Shown: in pieces, positions 8,913 to 17,457 of the stretch
Layout: each line of letters begins with the position of its first letter
Position numbering within the stretch: position 1 is the first letter of the stretch
NCBI GenBank assembly: GCA_019636375.1
Contig: JAHBXS010000004.1
Coordinates: 558,001-622,000 of the forward strand
Direction: 5' to 3'
Length of the DNA: 64,000 nt
Origin: Pirellulaceae bacterium
Lineage (GTDB): Bacteria; Planctomycetota; Planctomycetia; Pirellulales; Pirellulaceae
Program-made: the position numbers and the translations under genes
The notes under the pieces: generated by a model
Seen by the model: the letters and a program-made list of their open reading frames with translations, nothing else
Told to the model about the DNA's origin: nothing
Database searches by the model: none

Positions 8913-9341
8913 ATGACATCAATGTCTGACGAGCAACCCTGGTATCGAGATGGACTGCGATTCACGTGTACCGAATGTGGCAATTGCTGCACTGGATTTT
9001 TCGGTTACGTGTGGGTAAACAAGGCCGAGATGACCGCTCTCGCCGAGCGATTGGGGATTGATTTCGACGAGTTCGAAAGACTTTACACAAGGAAAATCGG
9101 GATCAGGTACAGCCTCAAAGAGTTTCCCAACGGATCGTGCGTATTTTTCGACGAGGAAAAGAGGAACTGTTCGGTTTACGAAGACCGTCCGCGTCAATGT
9201 CGGACTTGGCCGTTCTGGAATTCCAATTTATTAACCCCTGAGCGCTGGGCAGAAACCTGCCAATCTTGCCCCGGTTCAGGCCAAGGCCAACTTCATCAAC
9301 TCTCCGACATCGAAGAACGCCGCACTGAGTTTCGAATCTAG
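8913..9341 (+). CDS. YkgJ-family cysteine-cluster protein
   Basis: A 142-aa protein with the YkgJ/UPF0153 (CxxCGxCC) signature CTECGNCCTG near residue 25 and further conserved cysteines in CVFFDEEKRNCSVYEDRPRQC and the later CQSC. The family is thought to bind zinc or an Fe-S cluster; its reaction is unsettled. The ATG has GGAG five bases upstream. It lies 43 bp behind moaA on the same strand and may be in the same transcript. The group II intron begins 40 bp after its stop. Confidence 0.8.
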   Translation: MTSMSDEQPWYRDGLRFTCTECGNCCTGFFGYVWVNKAEMTALAERLGIDFDEFERLYTRKIGIRYSLKEFPNGSCVFFDEEKRNCSVYEDRPRQCRTWPFWNSNLLTPERWAETCQSCPGSGQGQLHQLSDIEERRTEFRI

Positions 9342-9381
9342 ATAAATTCGCCTGCAACCGTTCACGGAGTGCACGGCCACG

Positions 9382-11394
9382 ATCGGGGTAGGGAGAGTCA
9401 ACTGACTCCCCCTCCCGCCGAACCGTACGTGCGGTTTTCCCGCATACGGCTCTCCACTTGGTAGTTCTCGATAGTTTGGACGAACTGAGCATGAGCCTGC
9501 ACCAGGCTGTAGAGCCCAAGCTCAGAGAAGTAGCGGTTTGGCCAGCGGCATGTACGAGGTTGTCGGTCGGGATTGGTGCGGTGGCGTTTCAGAAGGATTC
9601 GTCGCAGACGACTGCGGAGCCAACTGTCATAGTCACCGTAGACATTCCAGAAACAATGGCGAAAGTAGTGAAACCAGCCGCGCATCATCTGATTCAATTG
9701 CTTGACGATATCCTCAAGCGAATCGCCAGATGTGCGTGGAGTTAACTCGCGGACACGATCCATGAATTTCTGTTGGCTTTTGGCTCGCGGAAACCGGAAC
9801 CGGCCCCGAAATACATAACCCAGAAATGCAAAGCTTTGGTCGCGACTATCGACAATCTGGGTCTTGTCCGGATGCAGGGTCAAGCCTGCTTCGCGAACCC
9901 ATTGCTGGACGACTGCCAAAGCTTGTTCCGCTTCAGCTTGCGTCTTGCAGAGGATCACGAAGTCATCCGCATAGCGTACCATCTCATAGCCCTGTTCGGC
10001 CATGTGATGATCCAGCGGATTGAGATACAGGTTGGATAGCATCGGGGAGAGAACCGCGCCTTGCGGGACGCCCGTTTCCGGTGTCCAGCGGCTCAGTTCT
10101 GAAACCACTTCTTGATCGAGGTACATCTTGATCAGTCGCAGGACTGCATGATCCGAAACTTTCTGCTTCACCAACGCGAGCAGTCGGTCTTTGGGGATCG
10201 TATCGAAGTAGCCTTTCAAGTCGGCATCTACCACGAAGACGTTGCCCTCTTCGAGTAATTGCTCGACGCAACGAAGTGCGCCATGACAGCCTCTGCCTCG
10301 GCGGAAGCCAAAGCTGCGAGGATGAAAGGTGTGATCAAAGATCGGTTCCAAGACATCCAGTAACGCGGTTTGAACCACTCGGTCGCGAACGGTAGGAATA
10401 CCCAACGGGCGGGTTTCCTTCGTTCCCGGCTTGGGAATCTCCACCCGGCGTACAGGCTGCGGCCGATAGGTTCCGGCTTTCAGTTCCTGTTGCAGTTTGG
10501 TGATCTCGGCCAGAAGTTCGTCGTCGAGTTGTTCTACCGTTTGTCGGTCTACTCCAGCGGCTCCTTGATTGGTAATGACCTTCGAGGCCGCCCATCTCAA
10601 GTTTCGCTCACTGAAGACTTTATCGTACAGCGTGTGCCATTTGCCTCCTCTCACTTTGTTTGCCAAAAGTGTCTTCAACATGCTTTCTGTCCAAACCATC
10701 GACGATGCCCATTGGTCAATGCTCAATGGTTCCGTAGCCGGAGTAGCCCCGAAAGGCACTGTGACTTGCGACGGTTTAAGGTCTTTGGATTGTTTGGTCA
10801 TACTTGCATCTACCTTGCTGCCGCCCTTGGCTCCACCGCGTTTTGCTGCACGGCTTCACGGCTACTATGGCGGCTCTGACTGCTGTTCCTGGTGCTTATC
10901 TTCTCGCTACATTGACGATCAGTCTTTTCGATACCAAGCTGCCTGTTCGTCGCACAGCTTGACCTGGAGTTGGTCGCCCAGTATCTCCGGCTGGGATTGA
11001 TCACGAGAATCGACCCTGGCCAAGAACAGCTCTCCCTTCTTATCGCGTTTAACCTTCCTTCCATTCCGCACTCAACCACCGCATTGCCATTTCCAAACTT
11101 CAGCATCAGCGCGTTACTGCACCCAAAGTTCGTTCGCTGTGTCTATCCTGCGGAAAAGTCGATACAAAGGACTACAGGACGGTTCGTCGCACAGCGAAGG
11201 GTTCGGACTTTGCCAGCTTCCTCCCCGACAGGCTTGGCCGAATCAGTTTCACTTTCGTTACGGACTGGAATTTCTCCTCAGGTTGCTCCTCACCCTCCCT
11301 CGCGGGAACGCAATTACCACTTTCGAATACAGGGCGGTAACGTTACCCTGGTCAGGACTTTCACCCGACTGATTAAACGCCTTCAAAGGCGCAC
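9382..11394 (-). mobile_element. complete group II intron
   Basis: On the minus strand the element starts GTGCGCC (11388-11394) with the usual downstream GGTGAAAGTCCTG block, and ends after domain V (GAGCCGTATGCGGGAAAACC, paired with the GCACGTACGGTTC arm) and domain VI with ...CCCTACCCCGAT at 9382. It carries its own reverse transcriptase. Ends were fixed by comparison with an uninterrupted copy of the target repeat at 54311-54375: the flanks CCACG (9377-9381) and TGGC (from 11395) correspond to the continuous CCACG/TAGCC junction there. Length is 2013 bp. It sits between YkgJ and the SIMPL gene and interrupts no visible gene. Confidence 0.88.
9398..10801 (-). CDS. group II intron reverse transcriptase/maturase
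   Basis: 467 aa. Reverse-transcriptase blocks are clear: IPKPGTKETRPLGIPTVRDR, the HPRSFGFRRGRGCHGAL block, VDADLKGYFDTIP, TGVPQGAVLSPMLSNLYL and the catalytic YADD in VRYADDFVILC. The thumb/maturase X domain follows (from QQKFMDRVRELTP, then MMRGWFHYFRH). There is no HNH endonuclease domain. The last ~13 residues are read through intron domains V and VI, which is usual for this compact class. It assists splicing and reverse splicing of its own intron. Confidence 0.93.
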   Translation of the reverse strand: MTKQSKDLKPSQVTVPFGATPATEPLSIDQWASSMVWTESMLKTLLANKVRGGKWHTLYDKVFSERNLRWAASKVITNQGAAGVDRQTVEQLDDELLAEITKLQQELKAGTYRPQPVRRVEIPKPGTKETRPLGIPTVRDRVVQTALLDVLEPIFDHTFHPRSFGFRRGRGCHGALRCVEQLLEEGNVFVVDADLKGYFDTIPKDRLLALVKQKVSDHAVLRLIKMYLDQEVVSELSRWTPETGVPQGAVLSPMLSNLYLNPLDHHMAEQGYEMVRYADDFVILCKTQAEAEQALAVVQQWVREAGLTLHPDKTQIVDSRDQSFAFLGYVFRGRFRFPRAKSQQKFMDRVRELTPRTSGDSLEDIVKQLNQMMRGWFHYFRHCFWNVYGDYDSWLRSRLRRILLKRHRTNPDRQPRTCRWPNRYFSELGLYSLVQAHAQFVQTIENYQVESRMRENRTYGSAGGGVS

Positions 11395-11617
11395 TGGCTT
11401 TTCACTCCGTGAAAAAGCGGACGTACCGAAGGAGCAAGTTTCGGCAAACGGTTGGGATTAAGTCATTCGCAAAAGCGGGAATTGGCTACAATCCAACGAC
11501 CATCTCGTGAACAGTTACAATATTTGCTTGCGGCGATCAGGGCTTCGATATCGCTCTTGTGTCGCCGACAACGTGTGATTTTTTGAGACACATTTTTAAC
11601 ACAGAGGAAATCATCTC
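11395..11617. repeat. intron 5' exon palindrome and dispersed repeat copy 2
   Basis: Directly beside the intron lies CTTTTTCACGGAGTGAAAAG (minus strand, about 11399-11418), half of the TTCAC...GTGAA palindromic repeat into which the intron inserted. At 11492-11534 is the second copy of the dispersed repeat first seen at 3812-3851 (TCCAACGACCATCTCGTGAA...GCTTGCGGC). The rest is the leader of the SIMPL gene. Confidence 0.6.
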
Positions 11618-12436
11618 ATGAGACCGATGATCATAGCTTATTTGATATTCTTGGGCTTCACTCAAATCGGTTTTACTCAAATGTCCGTAAATCCTGATTG
11701 GAATGAACGCAACGGACTGACGGTGGCCAGTTCACAAAGGATTGCCGTTTCGGCGAAAAAACTGCGAGTTTTCACGACACTCCGAATCTCGGATTCAGAT
11801 CCCCGCCAAGCAATCAACAAGCTAAACGAAGCGAAAACTACTGTGATCAAGTCCCTGAGGGCCATTGGTGTTGCAGAGACAGCTATCAACTTTACATCCC
11901 CTCAATTCGCGGAATGGGAACACTCATCTAGAACAACCTATTACTATCGGCAGTCTGACGGCATTTTCATTCCTAGCCACTTTCGCACGCATTCGGCAGT
12001 CACATATTTGTCATTTGATGTTCCGATTGAGACGGACAACGAGGATGAGATCACTTTGTTGCCCTATGAAATTAGTAAAAAACTCAGCGATATTCCTGAG
12101 TTAAAACTTAAAAAAGTGGTAATGTTGTACATTGGCGAGGTGGACGAAACACAAATTACTGAAGTAAACAAGCGAGCTTACGACGAAGCAATGACATACG
12201 CCAATTCAATCGCAGAACTGTCGGGAAGGAAACTAGGGAAATTACAAGCATTGACTCCACAAATTGATGGACGTTGGCGATACAGATCGGACCTGACCTA
12301 CGGTTCCTGGAACTATGATAGGGTGGATGACTTTCCGCAGGCCAACTTCCATCCGTCCGAAAACGAACTGTTTGGCACAAACCCCCAAGAACTGTCCCGC
12401 ACTTACAGCATCGAGTTGCGCTTTGAAATTGAGTAG
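11618..12436 (+). CDS. exported SIMPL (DUF541) domain protein
   Basis: A 272-aa protein with an N-terminal hydrophobic signal segment (MIIAYLIFLGFTQIGFTQ). The body fits the SIMPL/DUF541 fold: an early helix with repeated use of KLNEAKTTVIKSLRAIGVAE, a middle strand region, and the hallmark AYDEAMTYANSIAELSGRKL followed by GKL near residue 200. SIMPL proteins are periplasmic or outer-membrane-associated with no agreed biochemical role. It starts 17 nt after a weak AGAGGAAA box. It stands alone on this strand with a small protein 73 bp behind. Confidence 0.65.
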   Translation: MRPMIIAYLIFLGFTQIGFTQMSVNPDWNERNGLTVASSQRIAVSAKKLRVFTTLRISDSDPRQAINKLNEAKTTVIKSLRAIGVAETAINFTSPQFAEWEHSSRTTYYYRQSDGIFIPSHFRTHSAVTYLSFDVPIETDNEDEITLLPYEISKKLSDIPELKLKKVVMLYIGEVDETQITEVNKRAYDEAMTYANSIAELSGRKLGKLQALTPQIDGRWRYRSDLTYGSWNYDRVDDFPQANFHPSENELFGTNPQELSRTYSIELRFEIE

Positions 12437-12509
12437 CATGTCTTAAGATTGGGTGCCCTCCCATCTTTTTTGAAAACAGCTTGGCCAATCAAATTGAAAG
12501 GGGATCTCG

Positions 12510-12716
12510 TTGACAATTGTGGACTTTGATTCAGCCATGATAAAATACAAGGAGCTGAAAAATAGCGGGCTGTCGACATTTGACATCGTAAAAAACATGT
12601 TTCGCGAAGGGACAGGACGACTGGAATTGGCAAGGGCTTTAGAGGTCGTTGAAAACCAACAACCGCTTGACGCAAAACGGATCGTGACGAAAGCACTGGC
12701 TGATTTCACGGAATAA
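12510..12716 (+). CDS. small hypothetical protein, 68 aa
   Basis: A short, charged, mostly helical protein (FDSAMIKYKELKNSGLST, then LELARALEVVENQQPLDA). It starts with TTG behind a good AAAGGGG box. Composition and ribosome-binding site look genuine, but I do not recognise a family. The chain has no signal peptide or membrane segment. It lies between the SIMPL gene and a convergent secreted protein. Confidence 0.5.
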   Translation: MTIVDFDSAMIKYKELKNSGLSTFDIVKNMFREGTGRLELARALEVVENQQPLDAKRIVTKALADFTE

Positions 12717-12858
12717 AAAATCGCCGGAAGATTTCATGTCCTCCCGGAAAAGTCGAATTCTACTCAGGAGGCCCCTTTTCTTTTTCACGAGTCAAAGCGG
12801 CGTCAGTTAGAAAGATTGATATCAAAAGCGAGCTTATGCGGTCGAATCGTTTAAGGCA

Positions 12859-13323
12859 CTACTGGTTGTCGGTTTTTTTCCCCTTGCCGCCGCTTTGGAA
12901 GACGCGCTGGTCGTAGATGGAGTAGTCGAACGCTGGGATTTCTAACTCCAGGGCAGTTGCATGAAGGCGCAACACCCGCTCGAAAAAGACAAACGGATAA
13001 TTGGTGTCGGGCCGTTTGTTGATGACCCATTTGTAGCTGGTTTCCACCAAATGTTCGGGCAATTCACCAGCCCTTACTTGCTGGAGCACTTGATTGACGA
13101 ACTTTTTCTCTTCATCCCGTCGGGTTTTCAGAATGGCATTCAGACGCTCTTCGTAGTCGGTGAAGCGAAGGTTTTCTTCGTCTTCCGATAGTCGTCCGGA
13201 AGTCGTTGTCGATCTGGCCGTCGAATTGCGACTTGCCGAAGACCCGGTTCGGGATTGGGCCTCGCCGACACTGCACAACAAAAAGACAAGCACAAAACCC
13301 GCTAGGAAAACGTCAATTCTCAT
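12859..13323 (-). CDS. secreted hypothetical protein, 154 aa
   Basis: The N-terminus is a clear signal peptide (MRIDVFLAGFVLVFLLCSVG, cleavage likely after EA). A Ser/Thr/Arg-rich linker (residues ~25-45) follows, then a helical acidic/basic region (EENLRFTDYEERLNAILKTR) and a folded C-terminal part ending in a Gly/Lys-rich tail. I do not recognise the family. Strong codon-like composition and the signal peptide support a real exported protein. Confidence 0.65.
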   Translation of the reverse strand: MRIDVFLAGFVLVFLLCSVGEAQSRTGSSASRNSTARSTTTSGRLSEDEENLRFTDYEERLNAILKTRRDEEKKFVNQVLQQVRAGELPEHLVETSYKWVINKRPDTNYPFVFFERVLRLHATALELEIPAFDYSIYDQRVFQSGGKGKKTDNQ

Positions 13324-13544
13324 GGTTCATCCAATGTTGTTTGCGGCACCTTACGTGAAACGGCGCGGGAAAGTACCAAAATGGTAAACTCGCCGCAATT
13401 GGAAAAACAAGCGTTTTGAGGGGTTTCGCCCTGGACTTTTACCAAAAATTTCCGAAAATAGAGAAGCAGTTCAAAAAAATATTCGGCTGGTTTTACAGAT
13501 CAGCTTTGAGTTTCAAAATTTTCGTCAATTTGGGAGTTGAAAAG

Positions 13545-13877
13545 ATGTCCGTCGTCCTGACTGAAAAAGCAGCCAACGAAGTCAAAAAATTTATCACTGA
13601 TGGGAGCTATGGCGAAGAAGCCGTGCTTCGTATCGCCGTCGTCGGCGGGGGGTGCAGTGGGCTGAGCTACAGTCTCAATATCGCAACGGATTATGACGCC
13701 GAAAAAGATACCAAGTCCGATCAGCACGGCGTTCCAGTGGTTGTCGACAGAAAAAGCGCTCTGTACTTGGACGGAACCTCTGTCGACTACTACGAAGATT
13801 TGGACAAGCGAGGCTTTCAGTTCATCAATCCGCATGTGAAACGAAGCTGCGGTTGCGGAAACTCTTTCAGCGTCTAA
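13545..13877 (+). CDS. A-type iron-sulfur carrier (IscA/ErpA/HesB family)
   Basis: 110 aa with the three family cysteines: C37 in VVGGGCSGLSY and C102/C104 in SCGCGNSF. A-type carriers accept Fe-S clusters from scaffold proteins and deliver them to apo-enzymes. ATG 13545 is chosen because it fits the family N-terminus (MSVVLTEKAANEVKKFI) and has GGGAG about ten bases upstream; the frame is open further upstream without homology. The cysteine desulfurase at 19.4 kb could be a functional partner, but they are not linked in an operon. Confidence 0.9.
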   Translation: MSVVLTEKAANEVKKFITDGSYGEEAVLRIAVVGGGCSGLSYSLNIATDYDAEKDTKSDQHGVPVVVDRKSALYLDGTSVDYYEDLDKRGFQFINPHVKRSCGCGNSFSV

Positions 13878-13941
13878 GCGTTCCGGCTATAGCGCAGATC
13901 GATCAAGTCCCGATCATTCGGTTGATCCGGAATGGACCCAG

Positions 13942-14451
13942 ATGGCTCGTCCGCCACAATTGCGAGATGCTCGATCGTGTGATGCACCTGGCATTATCGC
14001 CTTGATTACTTCGGTGTATTCGGAGTTTGGCGAAACGATGTGCCTGGAATCAGGCGACAAAGACTTGTTACACATTGATCAAGTCTATTGGGAGCGAGGC
14101 GGGGCCTTCTGGGTGTTGGAGCACGAAGATGAAATCATCGGAACCCACGCTGCCTATCCCATCGTCGGTAAGGCTGGCGTGTGTACTTTTCGGCGACTGT
14201 ACCTGAAATCAGATTTTCGAGGTACGGAATGGGGTCGCGAATTGATGAGCATTGCGATTGAATGGGCTCGAAACAACGGGTTCGCGCGCATCGAGTTTTG
14301 GTCGGACACGAGATTTCATCGGGCTCACCGGTTTTTCGAAAAGTTCAACTTTCGCAGAACGGGTGGGCTACGTGAAATGCGCGATAGTGTCGAACCTTAT
14401 CGCGAGCACTTTTTCTTTTTGAATTTGCACGACGCAAAGATTTGTGACTAA
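13942..14451 (+). CDS. GNAT-family N-acetyltransferase
   Basis: A 169-aa single-domain GNAT enzyme. Motif A is readable as RRLYLKSDFRGTEWGRELMS (acetyl-CoA pyrophosphate loop, R/Q-x-x-G-x-G/A variant), preceded by the GTHAAYPIVGKAG strand and followed by the C-terminal AHRFFEKFNFRRTG motif B. The substrate is unknown. It follows the A-type carrier by 64 bp on the same strand, and a convergent gene begins 21 bp after its stop. Confidence 0.8.
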   Translation: MARPPQLRDARSCDAPGIIALITSVYSEFGETMCLESGDKDLLHIDQVYWERGGAFWVLEHEDEIIGTHAAYPIVGKAGVCTFRRLYLKSDFRGTEWGRELMSIAIEWARNNGFARIEFWSDTRFHRAHRFFEKFNFRRTGGLREMRDSVEPYREHFFFLNLHDAKICD

Positions 14452-14472
14452 CAAATCCGACGAGCATTTGAC

Positions 14473-15819
14473 TTACCGCTGCGGCTCTCGAAGATCAACG
14501 CAAATCAGTTCTTGATCGTTTCGCCAATACATTTTCCCGCCGGCGAAAGCGGGATGACTCCACAGGACCTTGCCGCCCATTTCCGGGTTGGTCGGTTCCA
14601 AGAGTTTGGCACTGGCAATTTTCGTGTATTCGGAAGGAGTCATTTTGGCGAGGGTCAACTCACCGGTCTGCCCCGCAATAAAATAGTAGTCACCGTTTTT
14701 CACAATAAAGCCGGTCCCGCTATTGCGAGCCCGTGTACCGGTCGTCGGTTCGGTCGTCCCCCACATTCTCTCCGCAGTTTCCAGGTCTAGAGACCGCAAA
14801 GTTCCGTCGCGGTCTACGCCTAAGATGTGTCCGTCAACGATCAGAAAAGGGCTGTGGACTGGGTGAAATCCCTTCTCGCTCCAAATTGTGGTTGCCGCTG
14901 GTTTCTCATCATCGAGTTGAACCAGCAAACTTGCTGAACCAATCCCCGCAATCAAAACTCGATCTTGATATTTAACGGGAGCCACGATGGACATGCCGTA
15001 TTGAGGAACGCAGGGAATCGACCAGTAAATTTCACCCGTTTCCGGGTCGAGAGAATTGAGTTTTTCCGGGTGCCAGATCAGTAATTGTTCGTGCCCACCA
15101 TGTTCAATCATCGTCGGCGGACAATAGCCTGGTTCTTTGGCGGCGACACTATGCCAAATTTCTTCTCCCGTCCGTTTGTCGAAGCAAACGGCAGTCGACG
15201 GCTTCCCATCGTTTCCCAATCCCCCCACGATACAGAACAGGTAATCGCCGTAAACCAACGGATGGGCTGCGTAACCCCAAATCGGAATCTCTTCAACGCG
15301 GTAGTCTTTCGGCAAATCACGTTCCCAAACGACTTCTCCATTTTCCATGCTCAGGCAACTTAATTGCCCCATCGCACCTAGGCAATAAACCAAATCGCCA
15401 TCAATAGTTGGAGTACATCGGGGGCCAGCCGGATAAGAAATCCGGTAGTCACATTTGTATTCGTGCTTCCAAAGCTCTTGGCCACTTTCCGCATCGATGC
15501 ACAAAACACGTTCGGAACCAGTCAACTCGTTGCGGAGGCCGGGGTTCGGGCTGGGATCGCCGGTCTCAAGCACATAGTCCAGCAATACAACTTTGCCGTT
15601 AGCAACTGCAGGTCCGGAATATCCACCGGCCACAGGAGCACGCCAGAGCACCGGCGGCCCACCTTCTGGAAAATCTCGAATGATGCCGGTTTCATTCCAA
15701 GAGCTATCTCGATTCGGCCCCAACCACTGCGGCCAATCATCGTTGGCCGATAGCAACCCAATGCTGCTTGTCAAATTCACCGCGAGCCAACATACGCTCA
15801 ACCATATTTTGAACCACAT
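14473..15819 (-). CDS. exported PQQ-like beta-propeller protein
   Basis: A 448-aa protein of the outer-membrane-PQQ-repeat family that is greatly expanded in planctomycetes. A signal peptide (MWFKIWLSVCWLAVNLTSS) is followed by DWPQWLGPNRDSSWNETGI, the usual start of the mature chain. Propeller blades repeat the G-x-LVYCLG / S-x-E-x-G-x-x-W pattern (for example CIDAESGQELWKHEY, DKRTGEEIWHS, DPETGEIYWSIP). It probably acts as a periplasmic binding or scaffolding protein; no quinone-enzyme residues are evident. Start 15819 was chosen for the signal peptide and an AGGGG box; the frame is open 15 codons further. Confidence 0.85.
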   Translation of the reverse strand: MWFKIWLSVCWLAVNLTSSIGLLSANDDWPQWLGPNRDSSWNETGIIRDFPEGGPPVLWRAPVAGGYSGPAVANGKVVLLDYVLETGDPSPNPGLRNELTGSERVLCIDAESGQELWKHEYKCDYRISYPAGPRCTPTIDGDLVYCLGAMGQLSCLSMENGEVVWERDLPKDYRVEEIPIWGYAAHPLVYGDYLFCIVGGLGNDGKPSTAVCFDKRTGEEIWHSVAAKEPGYCPPTMIEHGGHEQLLIWHPEKLNSLDPETGEIYWSIPCVPQYGMSIVAPVKYQDRVLIAGIGSASLLVQLDDEKPAATTIWSEKGFHPVHSPFLIVDGHILGVDRDGTLRSLDLETAERMWGTTEPTTGTRARNSGTGFIVKNGDYYFIAGQTGELTLAKMTPSEYTKIASAKLLEPTNPEMGGKVLWSHPAFAGGKMYWRNDQELICVDLREPQR

Positions 15820-16351
15820 TTCAGAACCCCTGGTTTTTCTCGAAACATAAATGGCAATACGCAAGCGACGCTTAAACGATTGAACCCAATCGTGCTATTC
15901 ACGATATTTGAGCGACCGCAACAGCAAGCTTCCGCCCACCGCTCAGTATAACCAATCTCGAAATCCGGATTTGGCCATTTACCACCATATTTTTACCGAA
16001 AACAACGGCAACAACCGGCAATCAAACAAGCGTTGACGAGATGTTTGAGTCGGAAGTCGCTCAGTCGATCACGGAGGCAACGGTCTGACTTCCTAAAAAA
16101 AGAAAAACCCCGGCAACATCAGCGCGAGCCACCGGTCCCCGATCACTCCACCCAAGGTAAGTCGAGCAGTACCGAGACGCGGAAGGCGGTCGAGAGCGAG
16201 TCGATCCCGGCCCGTCTCCATATCCTCAGAACGCCCGGCCCGGGAGTGCCTGCGGAGGATATGGAGACTCTCATTCCCCTCAAGGAAAAAAAATCTATCA
16301 TTTTCCCGCCGAAAAAAGTATGCACTACTTGACTTCAACGGCCATAGAGAA
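15820..16351. other. gap holding a 14-bp perfect inverted repeat
   Basis: No gene is supportable. At 16214-16227 and 16255-16268 GTCTCCATATCCTC and its exact complement flank a 27-bp loop that itself contains CCCGGCCCGGG. No IS-type gene accompanies it, so it is either a strong RNA hairpin or a miniature element. It lies just beyond the last cassette of the TIR array. The upper part of the gap is the leader of the beta-propeller gene. Confidence 0.55.
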
Positions 16352-16359
16352 GTTATCGG
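16352..16359 (-). other. R''-like half of a degraded attC
   Basis: CCGATAAC on the minus strand follows nine bases after the stop of the 172-aa cassette gene. This is the position and sequence expected for the first attC box (compare GATAAC at 18133-18138 and GGGATAAC at 16996-17003). No matching GTTATCGG box with a palindromic partner follows within ~150 bp, so the last attC of the array appears to be lost. Confidence 0.4.
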
Positions 16360-16367
16360 ACCATGGT

Positions 16368-16886
16368 TCAGTTGAGTGCCGTTACCAGTGTATCAATTAC
16401 ATTGCCGTCTCGAACCAGGGCGATTCCAGCGCGTCCCGCCATATTCGCCCAAGTTTCAGGCGGCGATCGGAATTTGTACAGTTGGTCGCCGGGTTGCATC
16501 TTTTTTTTAATAAGTTGCCATTGTTTGCTCCCAAGTCCAAACGATTCCAATCGTTTTCGATTTTCGTTCTGATTGGATCCCAGTTGTCGTTCAAATTCAT
16601 CTACGGACATTGAATTGCCGTGAAGCCACGATCGCACAAGATCACAATACGCGGTTCGGCGGACTAACGCGCCAAACTCAGGACAGTTCGCAAATACATC
16701 GACGATGCCAGCGAAATCGAGTTCACAATCGGAGTTGTCTTTGACGAAGCGTTCCCATTCTCGTTCTTGCCAGAATGCCAATCGAGTTCCTTCCTTCGAG
16801 CTTGGTACACGGAAGACAAAATGTTGGTAACGTTCATCACCAAGGCGAGTCCGCAACCGTTCACGAATCACATCTGGCGTTGCCAA
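16368..16886 (-). CDS. cassette-encoded hypothetical protein, 172 aa
   Basis: Cytosolic protein with basic helices (RERLRTRLGDERYQHF) and a well-formed C-terminal domain ending QPGDQLYKFRSPPETWANMA then GRAGIALVRDGNVI. I have the impression that this ending recurs in other orphan bacterial proteins but cannot name a family. The frame is open upstream to an ATG at 16970, but that stretch encodes the attC of the preceding cassette, so the start is placed at the first plausible codon after the recombination box: TTG 16886 with AGGA nine bases upstream. It is the fourth cassette of the array. Confidence 0.65.
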   Translation of the reverse strand: MATPDVIRERLRTRLGDERYQHFVFRVPSSKEGTRLAFWQEREWERFVKDNSDCELDFAGIVDVFANCPEFGALVRRTAYCDLVRSWLHGNSMSVDEFERQLGSNQNENRKRLESFGLGSKQWQLIKKKMQPGDQLYKFRSPPETWANMAGRAGIALVRDGNVIDTLVTALN

Positions 16887-16910
16887 TAAATACGTCCTAT
16901 TTGCTTTGCC

Positions 16911-17003
16911 CGATAACGCCGGCATTGACAATGCGGCGGGAAAAAAATTAACCATTCCGTATGCATTCACAACCGCCGCTGCGGTCGAACGCGTTGTTAT
17001 CCC
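16911..17003 (-). other. attC site between cassettes 3 and 4
   Basis: Minus-strand boxes GGGATAAC (16996-17003) and GTTATCG (16911-16917) enclose two arms, GCGTTCGACCGCAGCGGCGG and the region around CCGCCGCATTGTCAATGC, which pair imperfectly. The pairing is weaker than in the two upstream sites, but box sequence, 93-bp length and position after a cassette gene agree with them. Confidence 0.6.
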
Positions 17004-17043
17004 TTTTCACCCGTTGATTGTACATGGATTTTTGGAGCAGGAT

Positions 17044-17343
17044 TTAGTGTTCGATGTAATATATCACTTTAGACTCCAGCTTTAGTCGGGCAAAATGAGA
17101 AAGCTCCGGATATTTTTCAGTGAGCCAATCGTAGACCGTTCCCTTTGTCGTCCCGCGAATCACGCCTTGAGCATGCCCAAGAGCTTGTGAAAATATTTCG
17201 TCAATGAGGGTTTTTATTCCGTTTGCTTGGTCACCAAATCGCCGTTCGAGTTCACGTACTATTCCACCGACTAAAATGCCCCCGTCGCATGGGTTGCCAC
17301 CCAGGTAAATAAGAATTGCTTCGTTTAGAATCTCAATCGACAT
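17044..17343 (-). CDS. cassette-encoded hypothetical protein, 99 aa
   Basis: A small soluble protein (begins MSIEILNEAILIYLGGNPCD; later VIRGTTKGTVYDWLTEKYPE) with mixed helix content and no signal or membrane segment. I do not recognise it. Its ATG lies 23 nt behind the recombination box GTTATCC and it is the only gene between two attC sites, which makes it a cassette gene. Small orphan proteins of this type are typical integron cargo. Confidence 0.6.
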   Translation of the reverse strand: MSIEILNEAILIYLGGNPCDGGILVGGIVRELERRFGDQANGIKTLIDEIFSQALGHAQGVIRGTTKGTVYDWLTEKYPELSHFARLKLESKVIYYIEH

Positions 17344-17365
17344 TCGCAGCGAGACGTTTTTTTTG

Positions 17366-17457
17366 GGATAACGACTAAAATCACGCGGTTGCGGCCGAGT
17401 GACTTTACAACCAGGAAACGCGCGACCCGCAACTCGCGTGCATTTTTTTTGTTATTC
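17366..17457 (-). other. attC site between cassettes 2 and 3
   Basis: Minus-strand R''-like box GAATAAC (17451-17457) contains the TAA stop of the upstream gene; the R'-like box is GTTATCC (17366-17372). The arms CACGCGAGTTGCGGGTCG and CGGCCGCAACCGCGTG are complementary apart from one extra A and one mismatch, reproducing the extrahelical base of true attC hairpins. Length is 92 bp. Confidence 0.8.

Noticed and set aside
9458..11461. Several plus-strand open frames across the group II intron
   Set aside because: They are the reverse-strand reading of the reverse transcriptase and of the intron RNA domains, which explain the sequence fully.
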